The notes under the pieces: generated by a model | Told to the model about the DNA's origin: nothing | Seen by the model: the letters and a program-made list of their open reading frames with translations, nothing else | Databases searched by the model: none | Shown: in pieces, positions 1 to 8,246 of the stretch | Position numbering within the stretch: the first letter of the stretch is position 1 | Layout: each line of letters begins with the position of its first letter | Source of the DNA: JAFGOM01 sp964605795 | Lineage (GTDB): Archaea; Halobacteriota; Methanomicrobia; Methanomicrobiales; Methanospirillaceae | Assembly (NCBI GenBank): GCA_964605795.1 | Contig: CAZSDZ010000010.1 | Span: forward strand, 1-64,000 | DNA length: 64,000 nt | Reading direction: 5' to 3' | Position numbers and translations under genes: made by a program

Positions 1-141
1 AGCCTGTACTGAGATACGAGAGTTCTCGGGAAAACTCCCTCGCTGCTATTGTTCACGAAAAAAAAAATCACAGCGAATGCTTTTTTTAATCTGCTTACGC
101 AATGTAATACGATTGATTCAATCTGATACGGAGTGTGTGAT

Positions 142-384
142 ATGGCCATCCTGACTGTTGAGAAATATGAATGGCTCGTTTATTTATTTGATGCAGTATG
201 CCTTTTTTTATTGGGTATTTTTATCATTATTATCTCACTCACTGATCCTGACAAATCCAATGTGCTAGCCATGCTTATTGCTTCACTGACAAGTATTGTG
301 ATGTCGGTGTACTTCTTTGCCGAGGCTTTTTTTGCCAAACGAAATGAACCTTTTTCCCTGACGAACCGATTCAGAAGATTTTAA
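142..384 (+). CDS. Small two-helix membrane protein, unknown function
   Basis: An 80-residue protein of unknown function. The sequence shows two hydrophobic segments, roughly residues 12-34 and 42-62, separated by a short polar loop (TDPDKSN), and a basic C-terminus (KRNEPFSLTNRFRRF), which suggests the tail stays in the cytoplasm. I chose the ATG at 142 because GGAG at 130-133 lies 8 bases upstream; an in-frame GTG at 133 would overlap that site. It stands alone, upstream of and convergent with the histone gene. No family is recognised. Confidence 0.6.
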   Translation: MAILTVEKYEWLVYLFDAVCLFLLGIFIIIISLTDPDKSNVLAMLIASLTSIVMSVYFFAEAFFAKRNEPFSLTNRFRRF

Positions 385-512
385 TCCTGCTTTATTCTGG
401 TTATATCCTGGATTATTAATCGGTACCATTGATTACTGAGTGGTAACCCTTGTGTGTAATGGGTTATAATAACATGATAATCTTATCATTATCAACCGAA
501 CAGGTGAATCAA

Positions 513-608
513 ATGAAAATGCATGAGATTCTGCTCTGCATTGTCGTAAAACGATACCGTACGATAGAGTTCTCACCTGCAGGTATTAAAAAAGAAAGTT
601 GTCAATAA
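513..608 (+). CDS. Possible 31-residue small ORF
   Basis: A short reading frame beginning MKMHEILLCIVV and ending IKKESCQ, preceded by GGTGAAT six bases before the ATG, which matches the archaeal 16S tail. It lies in the gap between the small membrane protein and the histone gene. Nothing else supports it; with only 31 codons it could be chance. No family is recognised. Confidence 0.25.
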   Translation: MKMHEILLCIVVKRYRTIEFSPAGIKKESCQ

Positions 609-641
609 AAATAGAATACTAAAACAGAATAAGAGGCAGGT

Positions 642-848
642 TTAGGAAGAAGAACAAGCCATCTCAATATCTTCTGCTTTGATAGTTTTCCTTCCTGCGT
701 GTGAGGCTAGCTTCGTTGCTTCTTTTGCAATAGATGCAATATAATCTTCGGTTTTCTGAACAAGTGCTGCTGCTGCATCGCTCCCGACACGATCAGCTCC
801 ATTCTGTTTGGCAATTCTAATAATTGCTGCAATAGGTAAGTCTGCCAT
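642..848 (-). CDS. Archaeal histone (HMf family)
   Basis: Archaeal histone that dimerises through the histone fold and wraps DNA into nucleosome-like polymers. The 68-residue protein is one histone fold without tails. It opens with the typical MADLPIAAIIRIAK helix, continues with GADRVGSDAAAALVQ and a long central helix, and has the RKTIKAEDIEMA segment near the C-terminus. Length is normal for HMfA/HMfB proteins. A ribosome binding site (AAGGAG) precedes the ATG by about 7 bases. The gene is monocistronic, with a promoter-like AT-rich stretch upstream and a T-rich stretch downstream on its own strand. Confidence 0.96.
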   Translation of the reverse strand: MADLPIAAIIRIAKQNGADRVGSDAAAALVQKTEDYIASIAKEATKLASHAGRKTIKAEDIEMACSSS

Positions 849-1173
849 GTATTTACTCCTTATAAGAATATATCACAAGCCATTTATTTATTACGCCAGA
901 TATGGGAAAATATACGGTTACATCGCTATCAAAACAGAGAAATTTGCAGAAAAAAATAGTGTCGCACGATATCACTGCTTAACCCTAAATAGTCCGGGAT
1001 AACACGTTAAACGATTATTTCTATTCTTGTTACACCTGGATCAGAGGGAAAATTTTGTTTATCGGTCTCGGATCATAATTTTCTTTCATAAAATGGAATT
1101 TAGAGAAATAATCCTCTCAAATATCCACAAAATATATATTAGATATCACAAAAAAACAGAATACAGGCTTTAC
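849..1173. other. Divergent intergenic region
   Basis: About 325 bases between the histone gene (minus) and the secreted protein gene (plus). It contains the histone promoter element and, toward the right end, AT-rich sequence (near 1130-1150) that may promote the next gene. A short frame on the plus strand here lacks a ribosome binding site and looks non-coding. Confidence 0.5.
882..894 (-). promoter_or_regulatory. TATA-like element for the histone gene
   Basis: On the minus strand this reads TAATAAATAAATG. A start about 25 bases downstream would give a 5' leader of roughly 14 bases containing AAGGAG, which fits the histone start. This is inferred from spacing only. Confidence 0.4.
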
Positions 1174-1782
1174 ATGAATATTCGAATTATATTACACCTG
1201 ATTCTTTTCCTCTTTCTTGGATCTTGTTTTTTTGTCTTTCCGGTTAGTGCGTTTGATGATATATCAATTACCATATCAAATGATGATGCCCGATTTCTTC
1301 AAACAATGAATCAGATATGGATTCCTGATATCTACTCAATACGAGGTAAACTCGATCTTGCGATATGTTCTCATGATGCATATCCTGGTTTGTATAATGC
1401 AACTATTGCAGATGCCAAGGTAACCTTGATGAATAATATTCAGGAGATGTTACCATATAACCTAACCCGCCTGACTGATCCTCTCAGATCAGATTATCAA
1501 AACATTACTTTTAGCAGTTTTAGGGTATTAAATCTGATATCACAACTGGATTCCGATTCCTCAGGTTTTGAGGATAATGCAACAGTTCTTGCCGATATTA
1601 TTCCGGTATATGGGAACTGGATAACCTACCGGACCCATTATTCTTCCTTTACCTGTGACATTGCACCTCCTGATTACGCATCGTTGCCGTCTCAACAAAT
1701 AACCGAGGTCATGGAAGAGCTTGCTGACACCGTGGTATTATCTGCCGGTACCAAAGCTTCACAAACCGGAGATATTATCTGA
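1174..1782 (+). CDS. Exported protein of unknown function
   Basis: A 202-residue predicted exported protein of unknown function. I start it at the ATG at 1174 (MNIRIILHLILFLFLG) because this gives a classical signal peptide with a cleavage-like VSA site after residue 26; the open frame continues upstream to a TTG at 1027, but the extra 49 residues are lysine/isoleucine-rich and look non-coding. LGSC within the hydrophobic stretch resembles a lipobox, but more hydrophobic residues follow it, so ordinary signal peptidase cleavage is likelier. The mature part has several possible N-glycosylation sequons (NAT, NLT, NIT). No obvious ribosome binding site. Confidence 0.6.
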   Translation: MNIRIILHLILFLFLGSCFFVFPVSAFDDISITISNDDARFLQTMNQIWIPDIYSIRGKLDLAICSHDAYPGLYNATIADAKVTLMNNIQEMLPYNLTRLTDPLRSDYQNITFSSFRVLNLISQLDSDSSGFEDNATVLADIIPVYGNWITYRTHYSSFTCDIAPPDYASLPSQQITEVMEELADTVVLSAGTKASQTGDII

Positions 1783-1938
1783 TGAAATGGATTCATTCAG
1801 GGACAAGAGAGACGTTTTCTTTTTCAGATTAATCCTCTGACATCTGTGGATAGTACTTCTGTCAGGAAAGAATGGTATAAAAGAATAAGATATGCTGAAA
1901 AAATCTCTGGATGTAATTGCGAGAGATACAGGAACATC

Positions 1939-2409
1939 ATGAAGATACAGGTAGCAATCATCGGATCGTCGGAGGCCACCATCGAGGAATTATCTGCTGC
2001 ATATCTCATTGGGAGTCATATCGCCATAGCAGGAGCAACTCTTCTCTGTGGAGGAAGGGGAGGAGTAATGGAAGCCGCTGCACATGGCGTTTCTGATCAT
2101 GGAGGTATGACCGTCGGCATTCTTCCGGGTATTGGTGATGCGAACCAGTATGTCGATATCAGGATAAGTACCGATATGGGAAATGCACGTAATGTTATCC
2201 TTGTTCTCTCTTCTGATGTTGTGATTGCTATCGGGGGATCGTACGGGACCCTGTCTGAAATAGCCATCGCCAAAAAGGTTCACCGGCCGGTTTATGGATG
2301 GAAAACATGGGATATTGATGGAATTTTTGCCTGTAAAACTCCTGAAGAAACCGTTTCTGCAGCAATCGCCCGGGTAAAGCCATGTACAGATAATCCTGAC
2401 CCGTGCTGA
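1939..2409 (+). CDS. TIGR00725-type Rossmann protein (LOG/DprA-related)
   Basis: A 156-residue cytosolic protein of the TIGR00725 group, related to the nucleotide-binding fold of LOG (cytokinin-activating) and DprA/Smf proteins. The sequence shows a starting beta strand MKIQVAIIGSSEA, the phosphate-binding CGGRGGVMEAAAHG motif, and a second glycine motif AIGGSYGTLSEIAIA, the family's PGGxGTxxE equivalent. The start at 1939 has AGGA upstream; the open frame extends to 1846 without support. The family's biochemical role is not established; nucleotide or nucleoside-monophosphate binding is the inference. It lies just upstream of the D-aminoacyl-tRNA deacylase gene. Confidence 0.8.
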   Translation: MKIQVAIIGSSEATIEELSAAYLIGSHIAIAGATLLCGGRGGVMEAAAHGVSDHGGMTVGILPGIGDANQYVDIRISTDMGNARNVILVLSSDVVIAIGGSYGTLSEIAIAKKVHRPVYGWKTWDIDGIFACKTPEETVSAAIARVKPCTDNPDPC

Positions 2410-2465
2410 ATACTCATAAAACCGCTTTATTGTGAAATGATAATTTGTGTTGGATTGAGATAACA

Positions 2466-3785
2466 ATGAAAGAACCGGATACAATACTCCTTGTCAGTTC
2501 CCGCCTGGATCCCGCAGGAACACATATTCATGATGCAATCTGTCACGAGCTTGAGAGCAATCCTGCTCATGCATACTCCTATCGTCATTGCCGATCTGAT
2601 GAACGTCTTCTTTACTGGGGATACGATCCTTCATTTTTTTCAAAAAATCCTCCTGATCGGATCATTTTTCTCTCGCGACATGCCTCAAAGAACCCAAAAC
2701 CGGTTCTTACGGTTCATGTAACCGGTAATTACCAGGAGGCTGATCTTGGGGGAGATCCAGGCACTCTGACGCCTGCAGATCCATCACTCATGTATGCCGT
2801 ATTGCAAAACCTTCTCCGGTATGCACCTCCCGGCTACGCGGTCTCGTATGAAGTAACCCATCACGGGCCGACCGGGTTGCCTCTCCCCTCTTTCTTTGTG
2901 GAGATAGGGAGTACTGATATGGAGTGGAATGATACGATTGCAGCATGTGCAGTCGCAAAAGCAGTTCTTCTCGCAATAGAAGAGCCGGTTATTCCCATGA
3001 TCGGTTTTGGAGGAACTCATTATGCAACGCGTCAGACAGAACTCTCGTTTGTATCCCGTGCTGCATTTGGTCATATCGTTCCATCCCGGCAGACAGAATC
3101 GATTGATTTGGATATGGTCAGAATGATGACGGTTATGACCAAAGCAGAAGCGGCATACATTGATAAAAAATCACTTTCCAGAGACGAGATAAAAAGGATA
3201 ACCGATCTTTTACGTGAGATAAAACTTCCTGTTCTTGGACAGACCGATCTCGTAGTCCTGAAACATCTCACCCTCCCGCAGTATACGGGTATTATTACTA
3301 TGGCACAAAGAGAAGTACCCGGGTGTCATGTCAGGGTGCAGTCAATGCATCGTTGTTTAGAACCGGTCGTCGTCAGGATTCCTGCTTTATTACTTGATGA
3401 AGCAGATAAGCTGGATCACGATAATCTGTTTGCATCGATCTCTGTGATGCCTGTTGCAACGCTCCGAAAGGGGGGTAAGAGTCTCCTGCCGGTTTTTATT
3501 GTGGATAAAGAAGATGCAAGGGTTGTCAGGCATGAATTAATACATCTCTGCATCTCAGTTGTACTTGCGAACACTGACGCATTGGTAGACGGAGAAATTC
3601 TTACAATCAGACGTCTTAAGTTTGATCCAAAGAAGGCAGAGGAGTTTGGGATCCCTCCCGGACCTTTATACGCTACCCTTCTCTCAGGGAAATCAGTCCT
3701 GTTCGAAGGCAGGGAGATAACACCAGATATGGTCATGAAAACAACGGTAACGAGAATAGAGATCCCGGCGGAGAACGATGCATGA
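2466..3785 (+). CDS. dtdA: D-aminoacyl-tRNA deacylase (archaeal DTD2 type)
   Basis: Hydrolyses D-amino acids from mischarged tRNA, a translation quality-control step. The 439-residue protein matches the archaeal/plant GEK1-DTD2 family: N-terminal ILLVSSRLDPAG, SRHASKNPKPVLTVHVTGN, VSYEVTHHGPTGLPLPSFFVEIGST and GFGGTHYATRQTEL are characteristic stretches with conserved histidines. The C-terminal ~170 residues form the extra domain found in the longer archaeal versions. Start at 2466 (MKEPDT) is preferred over the upstream TTG because the family begins there. Its stop overlaps the ftsZ start by ATGA, so the two are probably co-translated. Confidence 0.9.
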   Translation: MKEPDTILLVSSRLDPAGTHIHDAICHELESNPAHAYSYRHCRSDERLLYWGYDPSFFSKNPPDRIIFLSRHASKNPKPVLTVHVTGNYQEADLGGDPGTLTPADPSLMYAVLQNLLRYAPPGYAVSYEVTHHGPTGLPLPSFFVEIGSTDMEWNDTIAACAVAKAVLLAIEEPVIPMIGFGGTHYATRQTELSFVSRAAFGHIVPSRQTESIDLDMVRMMTVMTKAEAAYIDKKSLSRDEIKRITDLLREIKLPVLGQTDLVVLKHLTLPQYTGIITMAQREVPGCHVRVQSMHRCLEPVVVRIPALLLDEADKLDHDNLFASISVMPVATLRKGGKSLLPVFIVDKEDARVVRHELIHLCISVVLANTDALVDGEILTIRRLKFDPKKAEEFGIPPGPLYATLLSGKSVLFEGREITPDMVMKTTVTRIEIPAENDA

Positions 3786-4873
3786 AATCAATCGTTGAAG
3801 AAGCATTATCACGGGCAAAAGAAGAATCAGAACACATATCCAGGAATAATGATGACTTGGAACAGGTTCTTCGGTCCTTAATGACAAAGATCACGGTAAT
3901 TGGATGCGGGGGAGGAGGGTGTAATACGATACACCGTATGAAGGAAGAGGGAATTTTGGGAACCACCCTGTATGCCGTTAATACCGATGCCATGCACCTT
4001 GCAACCATCCACGCTGATGAACGGATTCTTATCGGCAGGCAGAGGACAAGGGGGTTAGGGGCAGGTTCCTATCCTCAGGTTGGCGAAGAAGCAGCGCTTG
4101 AGAGTGAACATGATATCAGGCGTGCGGTTGATGATGCAAACATGGTTTTTGTTACCGCCGGGCTTGGTGGGGGAACCGGAACCGGTTGTGCACCTATTGT
4201 TGCACGATGTGCACGGGAAGAAGGAGCTCTCACCATTGCGGTTGTTACCCTGCCTTTTACTGCAGAAGGCAGTATCAGGATGGAGAATGCAAACGCAGGC
4301 CTTCAACGACTACGTGATGTGGCAGATACCGTTATTGTTGTTCCCAATGATCGCCTGATGGAGGTAGTTCCAAAACTACCCCTGGCCGCTGCCTTTAAGG
4401 TATCAGATGAGGTGCTGATGCGGGCAGTCAAAGGTATTACCGAGCTCATCACCGTTCCCGGTCTCGTTAATCTTGATTTTGCTGATGTCCGGACGGTTAT
4501 GGAGAAAGGTGGCGTAGCGATGATCGGAATGGGTGAGAGTGAATCCTCAGATAAGGCTTCAGATTCGGTAAAAAAAGCGATACGCTCACCACTTCTTGAT
4601 ATTGATATATCTGGTGCAACGACTGCCCTGGTCAATGTTACCGGGGGTCCTGATATGACCATGGCCGAGGCTGAAGGAGTGGTGTCAGCTGTCTCTGAAC
4701 TGATTGATCCTGATGCACGGATTATCTGGGGAGCACAGGTAGATCCAACGATGCAGAATAAGATTCGGACCCTTCTCATCCTGACCGGTGTACAGTCGCC
4801 ACAAATATATGGGAGAAGTGAAAAATATGTTCCCACATTACAGAAACATTTTGAGATCGACTTTTTACGGTGA
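3782..4873 (+). CDS. ftsZ: Cell division GTPase FtsZ
   Basis: Tubulin-like GTPase that assembles the division ring. The 363-residue protein has the nucleotide-binding glycine loop GCGGGGCN (about 41-48), the tubulin signature GGGTGTG (129-135) and the T7 synergy loop NLDFAD (230-235) that completes GTP hydrolysis in the neighbouring subunit. An N-terminal extension of about 35 residues is charged and probably disordered. The position immediately upstream of secE-spt5 matches the conserved context of euryarchaeal FtsZ1. The ATG overlaps the dtdA stop, indicating coupled translation. Confidence 0.97.
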   Translation: MKSIVEEALSRAKEESEHISRNNDDLEQVLRSLMTKITVIGCGGGGCNTIHRMKEEGILGTTLYAVNTDAMHLATIHADERILIGRQRTRGLGAGSYPQVGEEAALESEHDIRRAVDDANMVFVTAGLGGGTGTGCAPIVARCAREEGALTIAVVTLPFTAEGSIRMENANAGLQRLRDVADTVIVVPNDRLMEVVPKLPLAAAFKVSDEVLMRAVKGITELITVPGLVNLDFADVRTVMEKGGVAMIGMGESESSDKASDSVKKAIRSPLLDIDISGATTALVNVTGGPDMTMAEAEGVVSAVSELIDPDARIIWGAQVDPTMQNKIRTLLILTGVQSPQIYGRSEKYVPTLQKHFEIDFLR

Positions 4874-4879
4874 TATCAT

Positions 4880-5071
4880 ATGGAAATAACCAAAAAAAAT
4901 TATGCTAAATATTTAAACGAAGAACTGTTCCGGAAGTATATCCGTGTTTTAAAACTGGCCCGAACGCCAACCAGGCAGGAATTTGTAAAGATTGCCGGTG
5001 TAGCTGCAATCGGGATCCTCATCATTGGACTTATCGGTTTTATCATATTTGAGATAATGCAACTGTTGTGA
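4880..5071 (+). CDS. secE: Protein translocase subunit SecE (Sec61 gamma)
   Basis: Small single-span subunit that clamps the SecY channel. The 63-residue protein has an amphipathic N-terminal region ending in KLARTPTRQEFVKIAG, the conserved SecE/Sss1 motif, followed by one membrane helix (about 37-60). GGTGAT lies about five bases before the ATG. It sits between ftsZ and spt5, the usual archaeal arrangement. Confidence 0.95.
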   Translation: MEITKKNYAKYLNEELFRKYIRVLKLARTPTRQEFVKIAGVAAIGILIIGLIGFIIFEIMQLL

Positions 5072-5073
5072 TC

Positions 5074-5583
5074 ATGAATTCAATTGACGATTCTTCTAAT
5101 CCAGTGTCGTTTGGGATACCTTCCACCAGAATTTTTGCGGTAAAAACTACGAATCGTCAGGAACGTTCGGTAGCTGACAACATTGAGAAGGCAATACGGG
5201 ATGATATCGATGACATCCTGGTAACCGCTGTTATTGTACCTGATGAACTGAAAGGATACGTACTGGTTGAATCTCCGGAACCTCTGGCACGGGTACAGGA
5301 GTTGATGGAACGCATTCCAAATGCGCGCACGGTTTTATCAGGCGCTACCTCTCTTGAGGAGGTCGGACATTACCTGACACCCAAACCAGCGGTTAGCGGG
5401 ATAGAAGACGGCACGATTGTTGAACTGATTGCAGGTCCTTTTAAGGGAGAAAAAGCAGTCGTCAAACGTGTTGACCCTGGTAAGGAAGAGATTACCGTCG
5501 AGTTATATGAGAGTGTTCTTCCCATTCCTATCACGGTTCGTGGTGACAATGTTCGCATTATTGACAAGGGTGAAGATCGGTAA
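5074..5583 (+). CDS. spt5: Transcription elongation factor Spt5 (NusG)
   Basis: Binds the RNA polymerase clamp and promotes processive elongation. The 169-residue protein has an NGN domain (about 15-105, beginning RIFAVKTTNRQERSVADNI) and a KOW domain (about 115-165, with VELIAGPFKGEKAVVKRVD). I use the ATG at 5074; a GTG at 5068 overlapping the secE stop is also possible, and the GTGATC there can act as ribosome binding sequence. It closes the ftsZ-secE-spt5 run; the ribosomal genes that follow appear to have their own promoter. Confidence 0.95.
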   Translation: MNSIDDSSNPVSFGIPSTRIFAVKTTNRQERSVADNIEKAIRDDIDDILVTAVIVPDELKGYVLVESPEPLARVQELMERIPNARTVLSGATSLEEVGHYLTPKPAVSGIEDGTIVELIAGPFKGEKAVVKRVDPGKEEITVELYESVLPIPITVRGDNVRIIDKGEDR

Positions 5584-5613
5584 CAACAAGAGCACAGACC
5601 CCTGTTATACAGT

Positions 5614-5633
5614 ACTTTTTTAAAAGTATACTT
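5614..5633 (+). promoter_or_regulatory. Promoter region of the uL11-uL1-uL10-L12 genes
   Basis: A stretch of T and A (CTTTTTTAAAAGT) resembling a TATA box runs into a perfect 10-base palindrome, AAGTATACTT (5624-5633). It lies about 65-80 bases before the uL11 start, leaving a leader that includes a small hairpin (CAGGT-ATG-ACCTG, 5662-5674). Promoter assignment is inferred. Confidence 0.45.
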
Positions 5634-5695
5634 CGACCTTTATCAACCCACGAGGATTATGCAGGTATGACCTGAGCCTCACATGGGTGATAAAA

Positions 5696-6169
5696 ATGGC
5701 AGAAGTTGTCGAGGTACTAGTACCCGGCGGGAAGGCTACTGCTGGTCCACCATTGGGCCCTGCTCTGGGGCCTCTCGGTATTAATGTCAAGGCAGTTGTT
5801 GATGAAATCAACGTAAAAACCGGTTCTTTTAACGGAATGCAGGTTCCTGTCAGGATTGAGGTGGATGCAAAGAAGAATTTCACCATCTCAGTCGGGATTC
5901 CCCCCACTACAGCTCTTATTAAAAAAGAGGCTGGTATCGAGAAAGGATCAGGAGAACCCAACACAACGGTTGTTGGAGACCTGCCGCTTGACGCCGCTGT
6001 CAGAATTGCCCAGATGAAACTGGACGGTATGCTCTCATATGATATCAGGAACGCAGTAAAAGAGGTCATTGGTACCTGTGTGAGCATGGGTGTTACAGTT
6101 GACGGCAAAGCACCGAAACAGGTGTTAGCCGATATTGATGCGGGTAGTTATGACAAGGCGTTTGTATAG
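5696..6169 (+). CDS. rpl11: Large ribosomal subunit protein uL11
   Basis: Stalk-base protein that binds the GTPase-associated region of 23S rRNA. The 157-residue protein has the hallmark proline/glycine start PGGKATAGPPLGPALGPLGIN and the rRNA-binding C-terminal domain ending in VCSMGVTVDGK-like sequence (TCVSMGVTVDGKAPKQVL). The start at 5696 is set by GGTGAT at 5685-5690, a full match to the archaeal anti-Shine-Dalgarno; an upstream GTG lies inside this site. First gene of the stalk operon. Confidence 0.97.
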   Translation: MAEVVEVLVPGGKATAGPPLGPALGPLGINVKAVVDEINVKTGSFNGMQVPVRIEVDAKKNFTISVGIPPTTALIKKEAGIEKGSGEPNTTVVGDLPLDAAVRIAQMKLDGMLSYDIRNAVKEVIGTCVSMGVTVDGKAPKQVLADIDAGSYDKAFV

Positions 6170-6177
6170 TCAGTAAA

Positions 6178-6217
6178 CCATAGAAGATCGTAAAATGTGA
6201 CGGTCGCGGAACTATGG
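6178..6217 (+). promoter_or_regulatory. Hairpin in the uL1 leader, candidate L1 binding site
   Basis: The 57-base gap before uL1 contains a two-part stem. Outer arms CCATAG (6178-6183) and CTATGG (6212-6217) pair perfectly; inner arms GATCG (6186-6190) and CGGTC (6201-6205) pair with one G-U. Between them is an asymmetric internal loop of AA on one side and GCGGAA on the other, and a 10-base terminal loop. The right outer arm shares its GG with the GGAGG ribosome binding site (6216-6220). Archaeal uL1 is known to repress its own mRNA in Methanococcus by binding a mimic of its 23S site; a similar role here is inferred. Confidence 0.55.
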
Positions 6218-6226
6218 AGGAGATAA

Positions 6227-6871
6227 ATGGTTCAGAGAAGCGTCATTACAGACGCATTGAAATCGGCTCGGGAGAACGCGCCTGATAGAAAATTTACCGA
6301 GAGTGTTGATATCACGGTAAATTTAAAAAATATCGATATGGCGCAGCCAAAAAACCGTATTGATGAGACAATTCTTCTCCCGCACGGTAACGGCAGAAAG
6401 GCAAAGATTGCTGTTCTTGGTGCTGGTGATATTGTAACCCAGGCGAAAGATGCAGGGGTGGATATTATCATCGGACCTGAAGAGATTGAGCGACTTGGTG
6501 GAGAACCCCGCGAAGCGCGAAAAATTGCCAATATGTATCATTTCTTCCTCGCAGAAACCGGAGTAATGCCACTGGTCGGAAGATGGCTCGGTCCACGACT
6601 GGGTCCCCGCGGAAGGATGCCGCAGCCAGTGCCTACAGAGATGGACATTCGACCCGTTGTTGAACGTCTCAGAAACTCTGTCAGGATACGGACCAAAGAT
6701 AAAACATCTTTCTCTCTTAAGGTAGGGATTACCACCATGCCTGATGAAGAGATCGTTGAGAATATCGAGGTGGTATTACGGAGAATTGAGAGTGCTCTTG
6801 AACAGGGAGCATTTCAGATTCGTTCGGTGTATGTAAAGACGACCATGGGGCCGTCTGTGAAGGTGGTGTAA
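6227..6871 (+). CDS. rpl1: Large ribosomal subunit protein uL1
   Basis: Forms the mobile L1 stalk of the large subunit and, in methanogens studied, represses its own operon. The 214-residue protein shows the two-domain L1 fold: N-terminal FTESVDITVNLKNID, the central LGAGDIV...IGPEEIERLGG domain, and the diagnostic LVGRWLGPRLGPRGRMPQPVP stretch, then the C-terminal TKDKTSFSLKVG and KTTMGPSVKV. GGAGGAGAT precedes the ATG. Its stop overlaps the uL10 start (TAATG). Confidence 0.97.
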   Translation: MVQRSVITDALKSARENAPDRKFTESVDITVNLKNIDMAQPKNRIDETILLPHGNGRKAKIAVLGAGDIVTQAKDAGVDIIIGPEEIERLGGEPREARKIANMYHFFLAETGVMPLVGRWLGPRLGPRGRMPQPVPTEMDIRPVVERLRNSVRIRTKDKTSFSLKVGITTMPDEEIVENIEVVLRRIESALEQGAFQIRSVYVKTTMGPSVKVV

Positions 6872-7728
6872 TGGGATTATATGCTGCACACCTTCCTGAA
6901 TGGAAGAAAAAAGAGATATCAACCATCAAACGTCTGATGGAGGAGTACAAACTTGTTGGTCTTGTGGATATGTACGGAATTCCTGCACAGCAGGTCCAGG
7001 ATATCCGCCGGAATCTACGGGAACGTGCAGAACTCCGTATGACGCGGAATACGCTTATCAGGCATGCATTAGATGAAGTCGGAGGAGGAATCGAGGAGCT
7101 CAAAGGAAGTATCCAGGGTCACTCTGCTCTCATCTTTACCAATGAGAATCCCTTTAAACTCTTTGCAACGCTTGAAAAGACGAAGACCAAGATGGCTGCA
7201 CGTCCGGGTGAGAAAGCACCAGAGGATATCGTTGTCGAGAAAGGACCAACGAGTTTTAAACCAGGTCCGATTGTAGGTGAACTTCAGCAGGCAGGTATTC
7301 CTGCAGCAATTGAAGCAGGTAAAGTAACAATCCGTGAGACCAGGACTGTTGTCAAGGCCGGAGAAGTTATAAACCGGAAATTAGCTGAGTCGCTGGTAAA
7401 ACTCGATATCAAACCGATGGATATCGGTCTGCTTTTGCAGGCTGCATATTACGAGAAGACATTGTATGACCCTTCCGTCCTTGCAATTGACGAAGCTGCA
7501 TTCTATCAAAAGATCATTACTGCAGCGAGTGAGGCATATAATCTCTCGGTGAATGCCTGTATCTTAACAGCAGATACAACAGAAGCAATTATTACCAAGG
7601 CTGCCATGCAGGCACGCAATCTCGCGATTGAGGCATCTGTATACAGTCCTGATGTAATTGAAGGTATCCTCGGGAAAGCACAGGGACAAGCAGTCTCGCT
7701 TAAAGCGACAGTTGATAAGAAGAATTGA
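6871..7728 (+). CDS. rplP0: Large ribosomal subunit protein uL10 (P0)
   Basis: Anchors the acidic stalk dimers to the GTPase-associated rRNA. The 285-residue protein has the L10 rRNA-binding domain (about 1-100, with EWKKKEISTIKRLMEEY and LRMTRNTLIRHAL), the archaeal/eukaryotic insertion domain (about 105-190) and a long C-terminal helical spine that binds P1 dimers. It ends SLKATVDKKN and has no acidic GxGxLFG tail, unlike the longer P0 proteins of several other archaea. Start overlaps the uL1 stop, so translation is probably coupled. Confidence 0.95.
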   Translation: MGLYAAHLPEWKKKEISTIKRLMEEYKLVGLVDMYGIPAQQVQDIRRNLRERAELRMTRNTLIRHALDEVGGGIEELKGSIQGHSALIFTNENPFKLFATLEKTKTKMAARPGEKAPEDIVVEKGPTSFKPGPIVGELQQAGIPAAIEAGKVTIRETRTVVKAGEVINRKLAESLVKLDIKPMDIGLLLQAAYYEKTLYDPSVLAIDEAAFYQKIITAASEAYNLSVNACILTADTTEAIITKAAMQARNLAIEASVYSPDVIEGILGKAQGQAVSLKATVDKKN

Positions 7729-7757
7729 AGAATTGTTTCATGAAAAGGTGATTAAAA

Positions 7758-8069
7758 ATGGAATATGTATATGCTGCACTCCTCCTGTTTAAAGCAGGAA
7801 AGGAGATATCAGAAAGTTCAGTAAAGGCAGTTCTCTCTGCCGCCGGTATTGACGTTGACGACGCCCGCATCAAGGCTTTAATAGCAGCTCTTGACGGTGT
7901 AGATATACAGGATGCAATCAGCAAGGCGGCAGTAGCACCCGTTGCCGCAGCCGTTGTTGCAGCCGCAGCCCCTGCAGCAGTTGCCGAAGAAGCAGCTGCT
8001 GAGCCCGAAGAGGACAAAGCAGAGAAAGAAGAGAGCGGAATGGCAGGCCTTGGTGCCCTGTTTGGCTAA
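7758..8069 (+). CDS. rpl12: Ribosomal stalk protein P1 (archaeal L12)
   Basis: Acidic stalk protein that recruits translation GTPases. The 103-residue protein has an N-terminal helical dimerisation domain (MEYVYAALLLFKAGKEI), an alanine-rich hinge (about 55-80) and a highly acidic C-terminus ending in GMAGLGALFG, the conserved factor-binding tail. GGTGAT precedes the ATG by six bases. Last gene of the stalk operon, followed by a T-run terminator. Confidence 0.97.
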   Translation: MEYVYAALLLFKAGKEISESSVKAVLSAAGIDVDDARIKALIAALDGVDIQDAISKAAVAPVAAAVVAAAAPAAVAEEAAAEPEEDKAEKEESGMAGLGALFG

Positions 8070-8070
8070 T

Positions 8071-8085
8071 CCTTCCCTTTTTTTG
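8071..8085 (+). terminator. T-rich terminator after the stalk operon
   Basis: CCTTCCC followed by seven T residues directly after the L12 stop. Poly-T tracts commonly terminate archaeal transcription. The next gene is on the opposite strand. Confidence 0.5.
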
Positions 8086-8246
8086 CATGAAAAACTCTAC
8101 CTTCACGGTATAAAAGTAGTAGAATTATCGGTTTTTCATTTGTCAGGTTTGAGGCTCTGCCTCATGGGGGTTTTGTTTAAAAGTTTCTCATTTTTTGCTT
8201 TTCTTTGAATCACTCTTTGTTATCCTGATTATCTGGTCAGATGTTC

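Noticed and set aside
1027..1173. Upstream extension of the secreted protein frame
   Set aside because: The extra 49 residues are not protein-like and would bury the signal peptide.
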